From: Bimastos eiseni
Taxonomy: Eukaryota; Annelida; Clitellata; Crassiclitellata; Lumbricidae
Reading direction: 5' to 3'
Length of the DNA stretch: 64,000 nucleotides
NCBI GenBank assembly: GCA_959347315.1
Contig: OY365811.1
Coordinates: 34,677,571-34,741,570 of the forward strand
In this document: in pieces, positions 34,201-47,200 of the stretch
How positions within the stretch are numbered: the first letter of the stretch is position 1
How the letters are laid out: every line of letters begins with the position of its first letter
Program-made: the position numbers and the translations under genes
The notes under the pieces: model-generated
Told to the model about the DNA's origin: nothing
What the model saw: only the letters and a program-made list of their open reading frames with translations
Databases searched by the model: none

Positions 34201-37200
34201 GTGGAAGATTTATAAATGCCTCCGATTTGTTCTACTCTGTGAGAGGCACTATATAGGTGCTGCATTGTTATATTATTCAATTGCTATGTAATTCAATATA
34301 TAGTTGATATAATTAATATATAGTTCAAGATATCATTGATATATAGTTCAATTGCTATATAAGTGTTCAGTTTGCTATTTTCTTTTCTTTGCCATGTTAT
34401 TCAGTGACTCAGTCGCTCAGAAGCTGATGCTGAAAACATCTGATCAACCTGGTCTCCATCTGTTTCGTCAGAGTCCTAATAACTGGCAGGTCTACTATGT
34501 TGACGCCAATGGCTTTTCTCCTCAGCAGGCTGGCCCACTGGAGAACTCCTCATCTGTACCTAGCGCAACTCATCTGCTGAAATATGTCATCCGGTCGCTG
34601 GACCGCAGATTCAGAATAACTGGTAAGAGAAGTCAAGGTCTGTGTTTTTTTTAAGTTCATAGTCAATGCTCTCATAAATTTCCTCTTGTTCTGTCTTGTA
34701 CACGTCAGAACAAATATCTAAGTAAACATCCTTTGACGATCTCTACGAATGAGCCGATGTCTTTCTCTTCAGCTCTATCCTCTCTAATCGTGACCACATT
34801 CTAAGGAATCTTCTCCTTCCCACAGTTCTTCTCAGTTGGAGCTTACGTTGCCAAAATTCCTGGTGAAGGGTTTTATTCATCATTAATTTTTATTACATTT
34901 GTAGAATGTTACAACTTGAGCATAGACGCTGATCGTCCGATTGAAATGAACGAACCAGAATTCGATTCGCTTTGTGGACCTAACAGCCTTTTATCCTACT
35001 ACAAGTCACCTGGAAAGACCGCAATGCTTCTTAAAGATTTCATTCCGCCCTCTTTGAAGCACCGAGGTATAATGAATGCAAATAGTAAATGTTGATCAGA
35101 TATCGATGCTATGGTCGTCGTCACATACATTCTGAATGATCATCATTGCATTCTTAATAATCATCATCACATTCTCCATGATCATTGTTGCATTCTTTGC
35201 CTTCTTTCATTTGTTCATCATCATTATACCTAGTTTATGATGGTATTGAGATAATGTTTTGATTTAATTTAATTTGTTATTATTATTGGTTTAATGTATA
35301 TATTATTATAACACAAAGCATATGATCCATCATACACAAGAAATTATGCTAGGAGATGTTAGTATATAAGGGTCAGTGGTAACTCAAACTGGCTGCCATA
35401 CCTGAAGTAATTCCTTCGGGTATTTTGACCGTTTTGATTGACCACTGACCGATTTCTCAAATATGAATCTGGAAACTGAAGTCTTGTCTTATTATTATTG
35501 TTTTTTTTACCCGATGTCAGTTTTATCCCTCAGAAGACAAAATATTTGTCCAGATACAGTAATTGACATCTGATATTGTCTACAATTCATTCAATTCTGG
35601 CATGGCAAAGGATCTGTGATGAGCAACATTATTACTATTATTTGTTGCTGTTAATTGTTTAACCAGTAGTTAGTTTTATTTTTGTATTTTTAATACATTT
35701 TTATTTTCACAAAACTTTTTATGCATGCAAAGTTTAGAAAAGTGTCTCTATAAAATAAAAAGGTCTGCGGGTTTTATCAAATTCATCGAATGTAATTGAT
35801 TGATAAAGGTTATACTGTGGAACTTAATGAATTAATTTCTTATCAGTGCCAGGTAATAAATTCAATTCCAGTGATCAGTTTGTAATGCAAGTTAGAGATC
35901 ATGTATGTTACAGGTATTCATTAGCATAATTGTATGTTGGTTTTTCTACTTATGATAATATTGTTAAAGTTCTGCAGTTTTTTTGACCAATCTGCAGCTG
36001 GATATCCAATTGAAGTGGAAGTTGTTTCTGAAAAGCAGACTATGATTCCACTGGAGAGCAATTGTTTACAAGCGCACATCATTCCATCCAGTGAACTGGA
36101 AATCTCAACAAGATCTGAGAGCCTTCTGGGTAGGCTTTCTAATCGTCATCTAGAACACAGACGTTGTTGACCTTGATCTGATAAACATAACGACCTTGAC
36201 ACTGTTATTGAATGTGAGTATTGGTGCCTTATGAGAGGTTCTAACGTATGCATATCCAGACATTCATGTAGATATGCGTTTCTGAACTTTTGAAGGAGAA
36301 CCATCGATAACATACAATTGTACTGTATATTGTTATAATGTTACATATATATATATATATGTTGCTTATGTAGGCCCTCCAGTTGGAATAGTCTTCCCCT
36401 CCCCTCAGAGCACAGCTCCTTCTTCTCTCCCCTGTTCAGTCTCGGAAGCGCTTGAAGACCTTATTGTTTACTACCTAGTCGCTGACTTCGATCGGGAGCG
36501 TCGCTGATTTGAGCGGCGCTTTGAAAATTTCATTTACAATTACAATACCTACCACCATAAATAATGTTGAATTTGTTCATATTTTACTTTAACGTATTTA
36601 CCTTGTTCTGTGGTTTTGTGTTTTCATATTGATAATAAATGGTGAGTATTTCTGATAGAGAACCTATGTAGCTCAATGACTGTGGTTGCTTATGACAATT
36701 GCGGAACGTGTGCGTATTCCCTTGTATATGGTTTCCCAGGTGAAGGAAAATTCACTCTCGTCTACAAAGCGCATTGGAAACACAAACCAATTGCGGTCAA
36801 GATAGTAAAAGATCCTCCTACATTAGAAGTTAGTCAACACATTTTATTATTGTTTACTAACTTCTGTTTTAGAATGTTTATCTGAAATTGTAAATGTAGG
36901 TTAAAATGATATGGCACCATTTCCTGGATGAACGAATAAGGCATGCATTGTGTTTGTAATGAGCCTTTGGGTTTTGGTGATATAATGTAGTTGAATCTAA
37001 TCATAGTGGTTTGTATGATGTTTTTGTGTAATGCATTCTGATGATGAACCGAGTGTCAATTTTCTACTGAGTCCTAGTTTCGAATATTTAAAAGTCTCCT
37101 TCTCTTGATTTTTAGTTTGGCAGTGTGAGACATTTGTATGAATTTTTTCTTTTGGTTTTGCCTCAGTTTAAACTAGGGAGTAGTAACTTGTAAATACTAC

Positions 37201-40200
37201 TAGTAACAGTATTTGGGCCTTGGATGGGCAGATGACGAAGAACATAATGAGGAAATAAGTCTGAATTTATAAATGCTCTCCAGCAGAGGACTGAGCAAAA
37301 AAATTGTTACGGTGAAATAAAGCACTAGACAACAAAGCACAAGCAACGAAAATGCTAATCAATGAATAAGGCAGATGATCACAACACTAGACAAGCAAAC
37401 AGTGAGTCATCCAAAAGCTAGATCAGCCAAAGCACAATATAACCAAAGGACTATAATTGTACAAACAACAAATACTGTACAATCTAAGTATTCAGCCAAA
37501 ACACTAGACAACAAAGCCATGCATTCTCGGTAGTGGGCCTTCGATCTGGAATGACAACCAAGCGCAATAACATCCATGCTGCTAGACAACCAAAAGACTG
37601 CGCCACCAATATTCTTGCCTTCATTATTCACCTAATGCGCTGTCTCCACTGTTAATGTCTTAAGATATCCTTCATGTTGTCAAATGTTTTCAGCGCCAGC
37701 TTCAAATGTCAACAAGTCGAGTTCATGGACTTCGGAACAAATTTATCCTGGACATTTATGGAATTTCCGTTGACAGTACGCCTCAGTATGTGCTTTTGGA
37801 ACTCTGTATACGCGGAAACATATCCAGTTTTCTGCGTCGATCTGATATACGGAGACAGCTGAAGAAGAAACACCTGTTGAAGGCGCAGCGTCAAATGCTC
37901 AACGGACTGGAATTCCTGGTAGAAAAATTTTATTTAAGCTTTTATCTGAACATCCACGGAAGTTGGCAGATAATGATGTGGCTGTAATGCGATGTGCTGT
38001 CACTAGCCTCCCTGTCAATCTTTTTTCGCTAACAGAGCATATATGTTTCCTTTTACTTATCTTAAAAGTTCTCTGAGGATTGGTTAAAATAGGGTATTAT
38101 CAATCTTTTGATAATTGCATTGTATTTGTAATTTCTATTGTTCTGGTGTCCAATGTACTAGGATATCACACCAAATCCAAGTGTGTAATGAGCAGATTAG
38201 ATGATCAATCTGTAAGCTGCAGGCAATGTTGTTCTATGTAGATAAGAAAAGAGTTGGCGATGCTTATACTAATAAAGTATATCAACGTGTTATGTTGTCT
38301 TCTATGCCTTAATGATCTTCCATCAGGGTCTGTTCATGTGTTGATAATGCATGACAACGCTTTCAACTGTTACAGCATGATCATGGCTCCTACCATGGAA
38401 ATCTGCGATGTCGAAACGTCTTTGTGATGTCATTCAGTAATCATGACATCACCATCAAGCTCGCTGATCCTGGTCTGAAAAATGAAAATCCTTTGAACAA
38501 CAGGTGAGATAATTCATCATATATTCTTGGAACATGGTATCTAGGGTTGAAGTATGTTTTGTGTCTTACAAAATCACGATCCATTGGCAAAGCCAGGTCA
38601 AAATCTGATCGAAGAAATCGGTCTTTTGAATGATGGCTTTGAAATATCAGAACCTTGATCTGATTTGTAAGGATGCAGCACAATGAATAAATGGTAACGA
38701 TTATTATTATTACCTGTCATAGGTTAAATGTTTCAAAGGCCGTAGAAATGCGAAAAGACCTCTCTTCCTATGGAGACACTGTTTGTGAGATGTACTCAGT
38801 ATGGACACCTCCTGATACAGTCATCATTGATGTACGTTCATATGTTTTCAGTTCTTATGTCAGTTCAATTTATTACTTTAATCTAGTAATAACTAATTGA
38901 GAACCTTCTGTACTTCTGTATGCATGCTCACATGCATACAGTCGTAAGTACAAATATCTGTGAAGTCATATGATTTGAATGGCAACTTCGTCTGATTGTT
39001 TGATCCCTTTGTTGTGTCATATTCTGGCTTAGAAGAGCAGACTATGATTGATCAGAAGCATTATGACTAGTGGCCAGTAAGAGGAGGAGAGTCCAATGAT
39101 ATAATCCCAATTCATTCATCATATTCATAGCCTATTGATAGTAATGAATGGATCACTCAGCCTGTAACACTGAGAGTACAGTCTAGCAACTGGTACTGCC
39201 TATTGATTTCATATTAACCCTCTTGTTCATGAGGTTAGAGTACTGTACTTGTCCAAATCAGGACCTTCCAAGCTGGTTTATTTATCTACAGCACCTTTAC
39301 AGTTGTGGTTTCTTACCAACTGCATACAATGGTTACTTTAATCTTGCTTCAGAAATTCATAACACTTTACCAGAAACTCCTACAACTACAGAATGATCTT
39401 TTCCCGAACGAAACACTTCAGTTCTCAATCAAATCTAGTGGCGCAACCATCTGTAATGATATTCCACAAGAAATTAGACTATCACTCACTCTATCATCTT
39501 TAAAGAAGAAGCTATGCACTTACTGAGCCTACTTGGTGAAAAAATAATTAACTCCTCAGATGTGAATTGCTATCATTCTACAATTTAGAATTGTTGATGA
39601 GTGATTGGGGGTGATGGTTACAAAAATAAACAATTTATTTGATTTGTACAGTGTGAAAATATCTACTATGTATGTAGGTAGGTATCTGTGTCTCACTTAA
39701 TTTGTCAGCTGCACTTAGTGAACTCCTACTCTAAACGTTGTTGTATGTTAATTGATGGTGGTGTAGGAAATTCCTCGTCGTCCTATGCACTGCCCGGTTG
39801 AACTGTTTGAGTTGGTCTTGATTAAGTGTTTCAACCATCCGAATCTTGTGGCTGCAGATGTCTCACAAGATCTGATAGTCTTCGAGCAGGGCTTCAGTGA
39901 GTGGATGCTTCTTCTATTCTCCTTTTTACAGTCAAAATTGATTGTAATATTTTTAACCTTTTCAGTGTTAGAGTCACTCCCTGTGGCACACACAGGTAAT
40001 TGCATCTGAGATGCAATTTGAGGATCGAATATGATGAACAGCAGCAAGGATGGGAGAAAAACCATATACAGATAAAACGGAGAAATAAAAATCTTTTGCC
40101 TCTCTATAACCCTAATTGCACACTGTGTAACCAACCACCTGGTGTTGCCACAATAGCCACAGTTTAAAAAGGTCCAGTAAACGACTAAAAGTGACTGATT

Positions 40201-43200
40201 TGTTTTATACCTTCCACTAAGGGACATGATAGATTTTCTATCTTGTCCACCATGTGCATAAATTATGCTGCAAAATCAGAGAGTGATTCAGCAAAATGAC
40301 AATGTGATAAAAGTGAGCAAGTTACCTTTTCTCTACATTATACAAGGTATATCAAGTCATATTTATTTATTGTGAAAGGTCATTCGAGTCGTAACCATTT
40401 GCACTTGATTGTGTGAACTAATTGTGATTTTTTTATGTTGATGCTGACAAGTCAACGAATTACATTGAATTCAGTTTAATTCAATTCAATGTAATCACTT
40501 AACAATGAGACGCACTTTCAAACAATGCTTTCAAAACAGTAAAGGGTAGCACATAGTGTCTGAACATTAAACATGTTAAACATTATAAAACAGTTTAAAA
40601 TCTAACTTTCAGTTGTATGTATTGTATTCAATAACATTTGTATCAGTGATAAGAAATCTGTTATTTTAGTTAGTATGTAAGATTTTGCATTTATTTGATT
40701 GTTAGATGGGCAGAATTTGGATTTCTTCACATCTGACGTTCACCAAGCTGACCCTAGTGCAGTGGAATCTGAAATCTGGCAATTATATGGAGCATCTGGA
40801 GAGCCCAACCAAAGGAGCACTCTTATCGACCGAGTACTGCTCAGCTATGACGAAAATAAACCGAGTTCAACTCTTGGACAGGTATTCTTACTCTGCGGCC
40901 TTGGCACTGGGTGCACCTCTGATTAAAGAGCATTAGGTTGTACTGTGAGATATGCTCTTTAGAAACCCATTGCTACAATGCAATGTGAGTATCAGGACAA
41001 TTAATGTGGCACATGTTTTAAAATATTAATATTAATATATTCTTAATTATGTAAGTGTATGTGTATGATTAATTAACACTGAAATTAAAATGACTGTTTC
41101 ACTGTATTGTTAGGTTGGGTACATATCTGATGAGTTTCTATTGAAGAACTGTAAATTAAAATTAGATCTGTGCTATTTAGATCTGTAATTACTTAATTAA
41201 AATTTGATTAGTACTATCTAGATCTGTTATTAGGTACTTAATTACTTAAAATCTGATTAGCGCTATTTAGATTGATCTGTTATTAATTAATTAATTAAAA
41301 TTGGATAAGTGCTAGTTAGATGTGTTATTACTTCATTTATAAAAATAAATTTGTGCTATTTTTAATCTGCAAACACAATCATCATCATTATTATTAATTA
41401 TTATTTATTTATTAAATTTGTAACGTGTGCATGGTCACACCGAAATGTGAATCTTAGGTGCGGAAACTGCTAATTACCAGCAGTTTCTACCTAATCCACA
41501 ATCCATAATAAGTGCCCATTTATCCACAATGACCAGTTCTGTTGAATAGTCCACAAAACTATATTATTATTGTATGATTATATTTATGTCAATTGTTATA
41601 TATTATTTAGATTATTGAGAGTCTCAGTTTTTCTTTTCTATGATTCTTTATGGGAGGTATGAGTTTACTCTACTTTCTTTATTCAGCTACTGAATAGTTT
41701 GTTATTGCACTGTTTTTTATGGTGGTGATTCGTGTCAACAGGGGCATTTTGGTCAAGTGTTCAAGGGAGTGTACAAGGGTCTTCCATGTGCCATCAAGAG
41801 ACTGCATCAGAAGTGTTCGGATAACATCGAACAAGACAAGGAACTTGCAAAGGAATTTGAAATCATGTCTCAACTGAAGCATGACTCGATCGTTGAAGTG
41901 TTTGGAAAATGTCTCCCAATCAGAGAAGAAGACCAGTCAGGTCCGTTAAAGATTCTTAATTATGTTTTCTTTACATCAAAATTCCTTTCAAAGCAGTTCA
42001 CTTGCCAGGACAATAGCTACAGGTCTACGACCCTTGCACTTAAGAATTTCTGCCATAATGTTCGTTTTGGCTTCTTAATCATTTATACCTGTGTTCTCGA
42101 GTTGCTTTTCTTGGTGGACAAGTGAGGCTACTGCTCAATCAAAATGTTTTGCTTACATTGGCCCCTCTAGTTGAAACGTCTTCGACAAGAATTGCTACTT
42201 GAACTTCTCGGTCTTTCTTTTCCCCAGTTTCTGAAACGGTTGAAGTCCAGTTTATTCGTTAGTGATTGAGCACTGACTTGGTTTGAAAGTGCCTCTAAAT
42301 TGTTATGTGGCATGTTATAAATCAATCAATCTGCCTCGTTTTTCACTACTCTTATGACTGTTCTGTTCGGCCAGGGTTGGGCTGGGAGCGCTTCTGAGTA
42401 GGCAAACTTGAAGGGGTGCTATCTAAAATTGCTGTAATAATAATAAAATGTTCAATTATAATTGCAATACAATCACAGTTTCATAATTGCTGCTAGAAAT
42501 TATATTTTCTGTGTGTTTATATTTCAGAGCCATATTTGATGGTCATGGAATTCATGGAGGGCAGAAGTGTGATTGAACGTCTGACTGATTCTGATGCAAG
42601 GTCCAAATTCAACGCTGCTTGGCTGAAGGACTGGGCTATACAGATAGCACAGGTGATGCAGAACGATAGTTTGAACGTAATCTAAAATTACCCTTGCTTA
42701 ATTTGTGTCACTGGACATAGGGTATTTGATACTAATTGGATTTGAATTGCTTAGTAGTGCTGTTCATGATGAACACTTTTGTTATTTTAATTACTGGTGA
42801 AAAGAGTTTATACTCTGTTTTACTAGTTTAGTCAGTTTTAACCCTTCAACGACCAGGGTTATTGATTATGCCTTACACTTTAGTACACGTTGGTCGTTAA
42901 ATTGTTAAATAATAACACATATGATAATGTAACAGTGCCCAATCTGCCCATATGCTAATTATTCATTTAAATATGTTCTCTATGGATTTGCATATTACCA
43001 TTGTTATTCAGGGTCTTGAGTACTTGCACAGCAAGAACATCATCCATCGGGATCTTGCCTGTCGCAATATACTCGTTACCAAGGACCACAGGCACATTAA
43101 GATCAGCGACTTTGGACTGGCACGACTTCTTGATGAACGAAGCTACTACAAGTGCGGCCAGCGAGAGCTTCCGATGTATTGGTTAGTCAAAGCACTGCTT

Positions 43201-44224
43201 CTTATCCAACTGCATTTCTTACTTGTATGGACCCCTATAATGTAATTCTAATATAATAGGAATTTGAATATAATATAAATCTAATATCATAAGATGATTG
43301 AAATCTATAGTCAATATTTTATTGGTCTTTCGACATTTTGGCAGATTCTGGTGTTTCGATGTGAAGTTATTTAATATTGACTCTTAAGTTACTTAACATC
43401 TGATGTTTAACGCAGATGAGTTAATGTTTGTGTGCTATCAGTTGCCTGGCAATTTATCTGATCTGATCTTAGGATTTATATAGATAGCACCATTATAAAG
43501 ATACACTAGGAATCAATTGATGGGCTATAAGGAATGAACCAAAACTCGGCTTTGGAACTCAGGCAAGTCGGATATTTTTATTTACAGAACGATAATCAAC
43601 TTAACTAGACGCATAAATACTGTTATTAGTAGTGCTTAGTAGTTCTTTCTAGTTACTACTTCCTGGTGTAAACTAAGGTAAAACCCAATAATTCATAAAA
43701 ATGTGCACACAGCCAAATTAAAAATCAAAAGAATGAGACTTTTCAAATATTTGAAACTCGAACTCTGTACAACTCAACTTGTAAAACTTGGTACTCGGAC
43801 TCGGCATAAATTGACACTCGGCTCATCCCTATGGGTCATTGAAGTGAAACTGACATAAAATAATGGCTGTAAGGAGTTAACATTGCTCTTTTAATTGTTT
43901 AGGCTGGCACCAGAAGGCTTTCCTGGCCAGTCAAACGCACGATGCGTAACTGCATCGGACATCTGGAGTTATGGTATTGTTCTCTGGGAGCTCTTCACCT
44001 ATGGCAAGAAACCAAAATACGAGCCACCCTACAGCTGTTACAACTGTTACAGTCAACTTCTGAAACTCTTTCAGAAAACATCCACGCGACTTTCAAAGCC
44101 TGACGGCTGCCCTGAGGACATCTACCAGCTGATGACTAATTGCTGGAAATATGACCATTTGATTCGTCCATCTGCAAGTGAAATTATCAAATTGCTGTCT
44201 GACAGTCAGGACAAGAAAGGATAA
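31296..44224 (+). CDS. JAK: Janus kinase (JAK), 16 coding exons, 1128 aa, apparently complete
   Basis: Cytoplasmic, receptor-bound tyrosine kinase that phosphorylates cytokine receptors and STATs. Exons: 31296-32183, 32500-32640, 33653-33825, 34405-34622, 34905-35066, 35998-36129, 36740-36828, 37694-37918, 38376-38503, 38723-38831, 39767-39896, 40706-40881, 41742-41940, 42528-42652, 43012-43181, 43903-44224. The sum is 3387 nt and every join keeps frame. FERM about 30-390 ([19 protein letters not shown]). SH2 about 395-500 with the phosphotyrosine Arg in LFRQS (R422). Pseudokinase about 570-795, with [17 protein letters not shown] for HRD and DPG for DFG, the JAK JH2 signature. Kinase about 850-1125: LGQGHFGQV, Lys876, HRDLACRN (HRD 977-979), DFG 998-1000, tandem activation-loop Tyr 1010-1011, LAPEG. 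The length is that of known JAKs (about 1130-1180). The first intron has a GC donor (AG|GCAAGT). I cannot assign it to vertebrate JAK1, 2, 3 or TYK2. Invertebrates usually have one. Confidence 0.95.
32397..32435 (+). mobile_element. Retroelement 3-prime end copy in JAK intron 1
   Basis: TTGAAGGGGTGCCATATAAATGCTCG matches the dispersed TTGAAGGGGCGCTATATAAAT end sequence. It lies about 65 bp before the acceptor of exon 2. Confidence 0.45.
32844..33457. mobile_element. hAT-like MITE with perfect 8-bp target duplication, JAK intron 2
   Basis: The ends are CAGAGGTCCCCAAAG and the reverse complement of CAGGGGTCCTCAAAG. CTCTAATT is repeated exactly on both sides (32836-32843 and 33458-33465). Sub-terminal GGGCCGCATGCAGCCC and GAGGGCCAC words are typical of hAT miniatures. 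The 614-bp interior is AT-rich and non-coding. Confidence 0.85.
34126..34159 (+). repeat. 34-nt exact copy of JAK exon 1 in JAK intron 3
   Basis: Identical over 34 nt to 31371-31404, the part of exon 1 coding [11 protein letters not shown]. The copy is preceded by TTTCTACAG, a good acceptor-like sequence, and followed by AGTCTG in place of ATCATG. It stays in an open frame that ends at 34171-34173. An origin by small duplication or template switching is inferred. Confidence 0.85.
36372..36560 (+). mobile_element. LINE relic with GATTTGAGCGGCGCTTTG tail, JAK intron 6
   Basis: [20 protein letters not shown] can be read directly, followed after a frame disruption by KRLKT-like sequence. It ends in GCGCTTTGAAAATTTC and ATTTACAATTACAAT. 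This is the C-terminal end of an L2/CR1-like reverse transcriptase with its simple-repeat tail, truncated and broken by stops. Confidence 0.6.
39340..39526 (+). mobile_element. LINE relic of a different family, JAK intron 10
   Basis: An open stretch ends with [16 protein letters not shown] and [13 protein letters not shown] sequence, close to the reverse transcriptase C-terminal pattern (G-KIWN-IP--I----SL--FKK-L). It is a short fragment with no upstream RT motifs and is not part of JAK. Confidence 0.5.
41395..41470 (-). mobile_element. LINE 3-prime UTR fragment, JAK intron 12
   Basis: The reverse complement contains CATTTCGGTGTGACCATGC, which matches the tail of the LINE relic at about 30280-30300. 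Only the end is present. Confidence 0.4.
42160..42450 (+). mobile_element. Two adjacent retroelement 3-prime ends, JAK intron 13
   Basis: GPSSWN..., then [10 protein letters not shown] (with a frame disruption), a reverse transcriptase C-terminus (42160-42265), and a GAAAGTGCCTCTAAA tail. At 42395-42450 follows GAGTAGGCAAACTTGAAGGGGTGCTATCTAAAAT with an AATAATAAT tail, the second end family. Confidence 0.55.
43525..43835. mobile_element. Possible MITE with ACTCGG-rich ends, JAK intron 15
   Basis: The left end has AGGAATGAACCAAAACTCGG. The right end, reverse complemented, reads TAGGGATGAGCCGAGTG. GACTCGG/ACTCGG words repeat near the right end. Possible 8-bp flanks TGGGCTAT and TGGGTCAT differ at two positions. 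The ends are imperfect, so this is tentative. Confidence 0.4.
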
Positions 44225-47200
44225 CTTATTGCAAGCGAATTACATCTTAGGATGTTTAAATAGCTCAAGAATGCATAACATAAGGTGCCATAATATTCTC
44301 TATGACAGCTTCTTGGATGTCATTGCTCAAGAGTTGCTTGCAAAAATTATAGGCCTTTATCTTCATGCACTTGAAGGCTTAAAAAATTCTCTACTAAATT
44401 GGAAATGTAGCCGAAGTGTCTGTTTACTTGCTGCTGGTTTTGTGAGTTCAGGCCAAACAACTGGTTTGTGAGGTGGTGCCAGCCATTTTTGGGGTTTAAT
44501 ATGAACAAATGATAACTTCTTGCAAGCATATTGTGTATAAGGATGTTCAGTCAACAGACTTGTGGAAGCCGATTTAGGAACGTATGGGATGTTGGGATTT
44601 ACTCCCACTTAATCCACTTTGATCAAAGATGTCTGGATGAATTCTATTCATCTTCTCGAATGTATAATTCGATCGGTTGAGTATTTCCGTCCCATCTAGT
44701 TGCAGCAAGTTGAAAATCCAGGGGCCTACCATTGAATGGTTGAAGGGTGCTTTTGGCCATGTGTAAATAATCTGTTCCCTAAATCTTGCCTCTTATGTCA
44801 TATGTGACTACTAAATATTTCCAAAATTTTCATTGTGGTACGCTGTTAGCTGCTTGTTGCTAGCAAATCAAAAATCTTAGCTTTTCTGCTATGTAGGTTG
44901 ATCTTAGCAGTTTATTATTAGCTTTGTTGTTCTGTTTTTATCTGATTGGTCACCCTCGATTACTTGATTGTCTGCATTTTCAGCGGTGTTTTGGATTAGT
45001 CAGGTTCTCCTTCTCCACGATGTTCACTCTAATCTGGACACGCTTACCCCTTTCACTCTCAGATACTTAATACCTCCTGTTTCATGACATCAGGGTACTC
45101 CTCTGAAACTTTAAGGGTACCATTATCAAGGTTCAGTTGTATAGTATTATGTTGTTTGTAACAGAGGCTGTTGTATTTGACTAAGGCAATTGTATGTGCA
45201 CTGTACATGTTGTCTGTACCTTCTATTTTCTATTTATTAATAGCTGAGCATCAACTGGCGGCACTGAATATCTGTGCGAGAATGACCAGTTCACGGTTCT
45301 CAGTTGCTGTCCTGAACCCACTTACTCTGCATAGCAAAGCAAACGCTCAAACCAATTAGTTAGCATGTCACCTGTAAGTAATTGAAAACATTCTCCACTC
45401 TCTTTGTCATCAGTTCATGCTGCAGATTCTAGTTTTGTCGAGTCACAAAGGACAGAGTTTCAGCTTAACTCAAAAGTTTTAAAGTCAGTGGTGATTTCAA
45501 AACTGAATTATCCGTTTAACACTTCAAAATGAATATTCAGTTCCGCAATTATCACATGTCACGTGCGCTATTTACATTCACATATATTGCATAACACTGG
45601 CAAACAAGGATTAGCTACACGTTTCTATTGAGAAGTATAGATCAATGGTATAATTGCATTTACTTGGAGTTAGAGCGATAATATTTTGAAGCTTAAGTTA
45701 ACTAATTAAGTTAACCCATTAATGAGAGAATTTTTTCATGGTGCTATTTATTATCATATGTCTTCAGACTAAAAAATAAGAGATCAAGTACTAAAAAATG
45801 TTTTCGTGAAAAAAAATGAAAAATAAGTGTCCTTAGAAAAGGACGCTATGCGTTACAGGGTACAGGTAAATTGCATTCTATTATTGTGAGAAGTGTGGTG
45901 TCCTTAAAAACGCTATGCATTAATGTCCGTTCACGATGGTATGTATTCACTGTATAATTTCGATTCTGTCTAAATTATTTGAAACGATTTACTGGTCTTT
46001 TAAAAAGGGTCGGGTTAGGATAAAGAAGAATTGTAGTATTTCTACATGATTAATTACTAGCATGTAATGATTTCGACTGGGCTGGTAATTTCCAATTAAT
46101 GCTTTTTATACTGGCTTGTACTGTGTTCCGCAAAATTGATCTCTTGTATATAAAATTTTACTTTATATTACTTTTATCAAAGTGCTTATATTGTTTTTAA
46201 AGTCAAGCAACGATGCATGCTGCAGTACAGACATATGGGTAAATAAGTATCGCACTTCTTTCAGGAAAGCTTTTTACAAGAACTTTAGAAGGCTCATTAG
46301 AATTTTTACTGTTGACCTCTAATGGCAGTTTTATTCAAAAGAGTTGCACAATATAAGAGTGACCTAACAAAGAGTGACTTGAATACTGTATCAAAACAGT
46401 GACAGCTTAAGAAAAATTTCTACGAGTGATCAATTTGTATTTAATTAAATATTCTTCAAAAGTCACAGCATTTTAGTTCATTATTAATTATTGATTACAA
46501 TGTTACTTCATTCATCTCCAATTGGTGACTTGAGCTTAAATGGATATTGTATGCAGCCCCTCAAAGGAATTAATCAAGAAGGACAATATCATGCCTTCTG
46601 ACAACAGTTGCAAGCATCTCTTCCCTCTGGAGTTACCCCTTCTTCTTTTTTGTACAAAGTTGACAAAAATTGTGTTAATGATGTCATTGAGTTAATGGTG
46701 GTCTTCCTCTTCCATGTTTGGCAAATAGTTTTCCCATCAGGGAATTATATCCAAAATATTTATAAGCTGGTGCAACTTCAGTTGGAATTATCTTTACTAC
46801 GTGAATATCCAAAAAATGATCTGGAACCACCGAGTTATTACTGGAAGGATGGGATATGAGTCAATTATGTAGCTTTATGTATTTATATATATAAAAATAT
46901 ATTGCTATGTCGTGTCACTTTCTCCTTATGTAATTCTTGTTATGGTTATTTTTCTCTCGCTCTTCAATATTATCTCCCGATTTGTCACTCTTGTTATGTT
47001 ATTCTTTCATTAAATGTCATAGTCATTAATCTAAGCCTTTTAGTCATCATTTTTTTCACTGTCAACAACTGTTCTTGTCATCAACATTTTTGTGACGATT
47101 TTATTGTACGGTCAATGAAAAATTTCACCTCTTATACTTGAGCTGATTAATCTTCTGAGCTTTGAGTCATTGGCTTATTCCCCAGTTGGCCTTAAATACC

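Noticed and set aside
39748..40227. 159-codon minus-strand frame over JAK exon 11
   Set aside because: It is the reverse of a confirmed JAK exon plus intron, with no recognisable motif.
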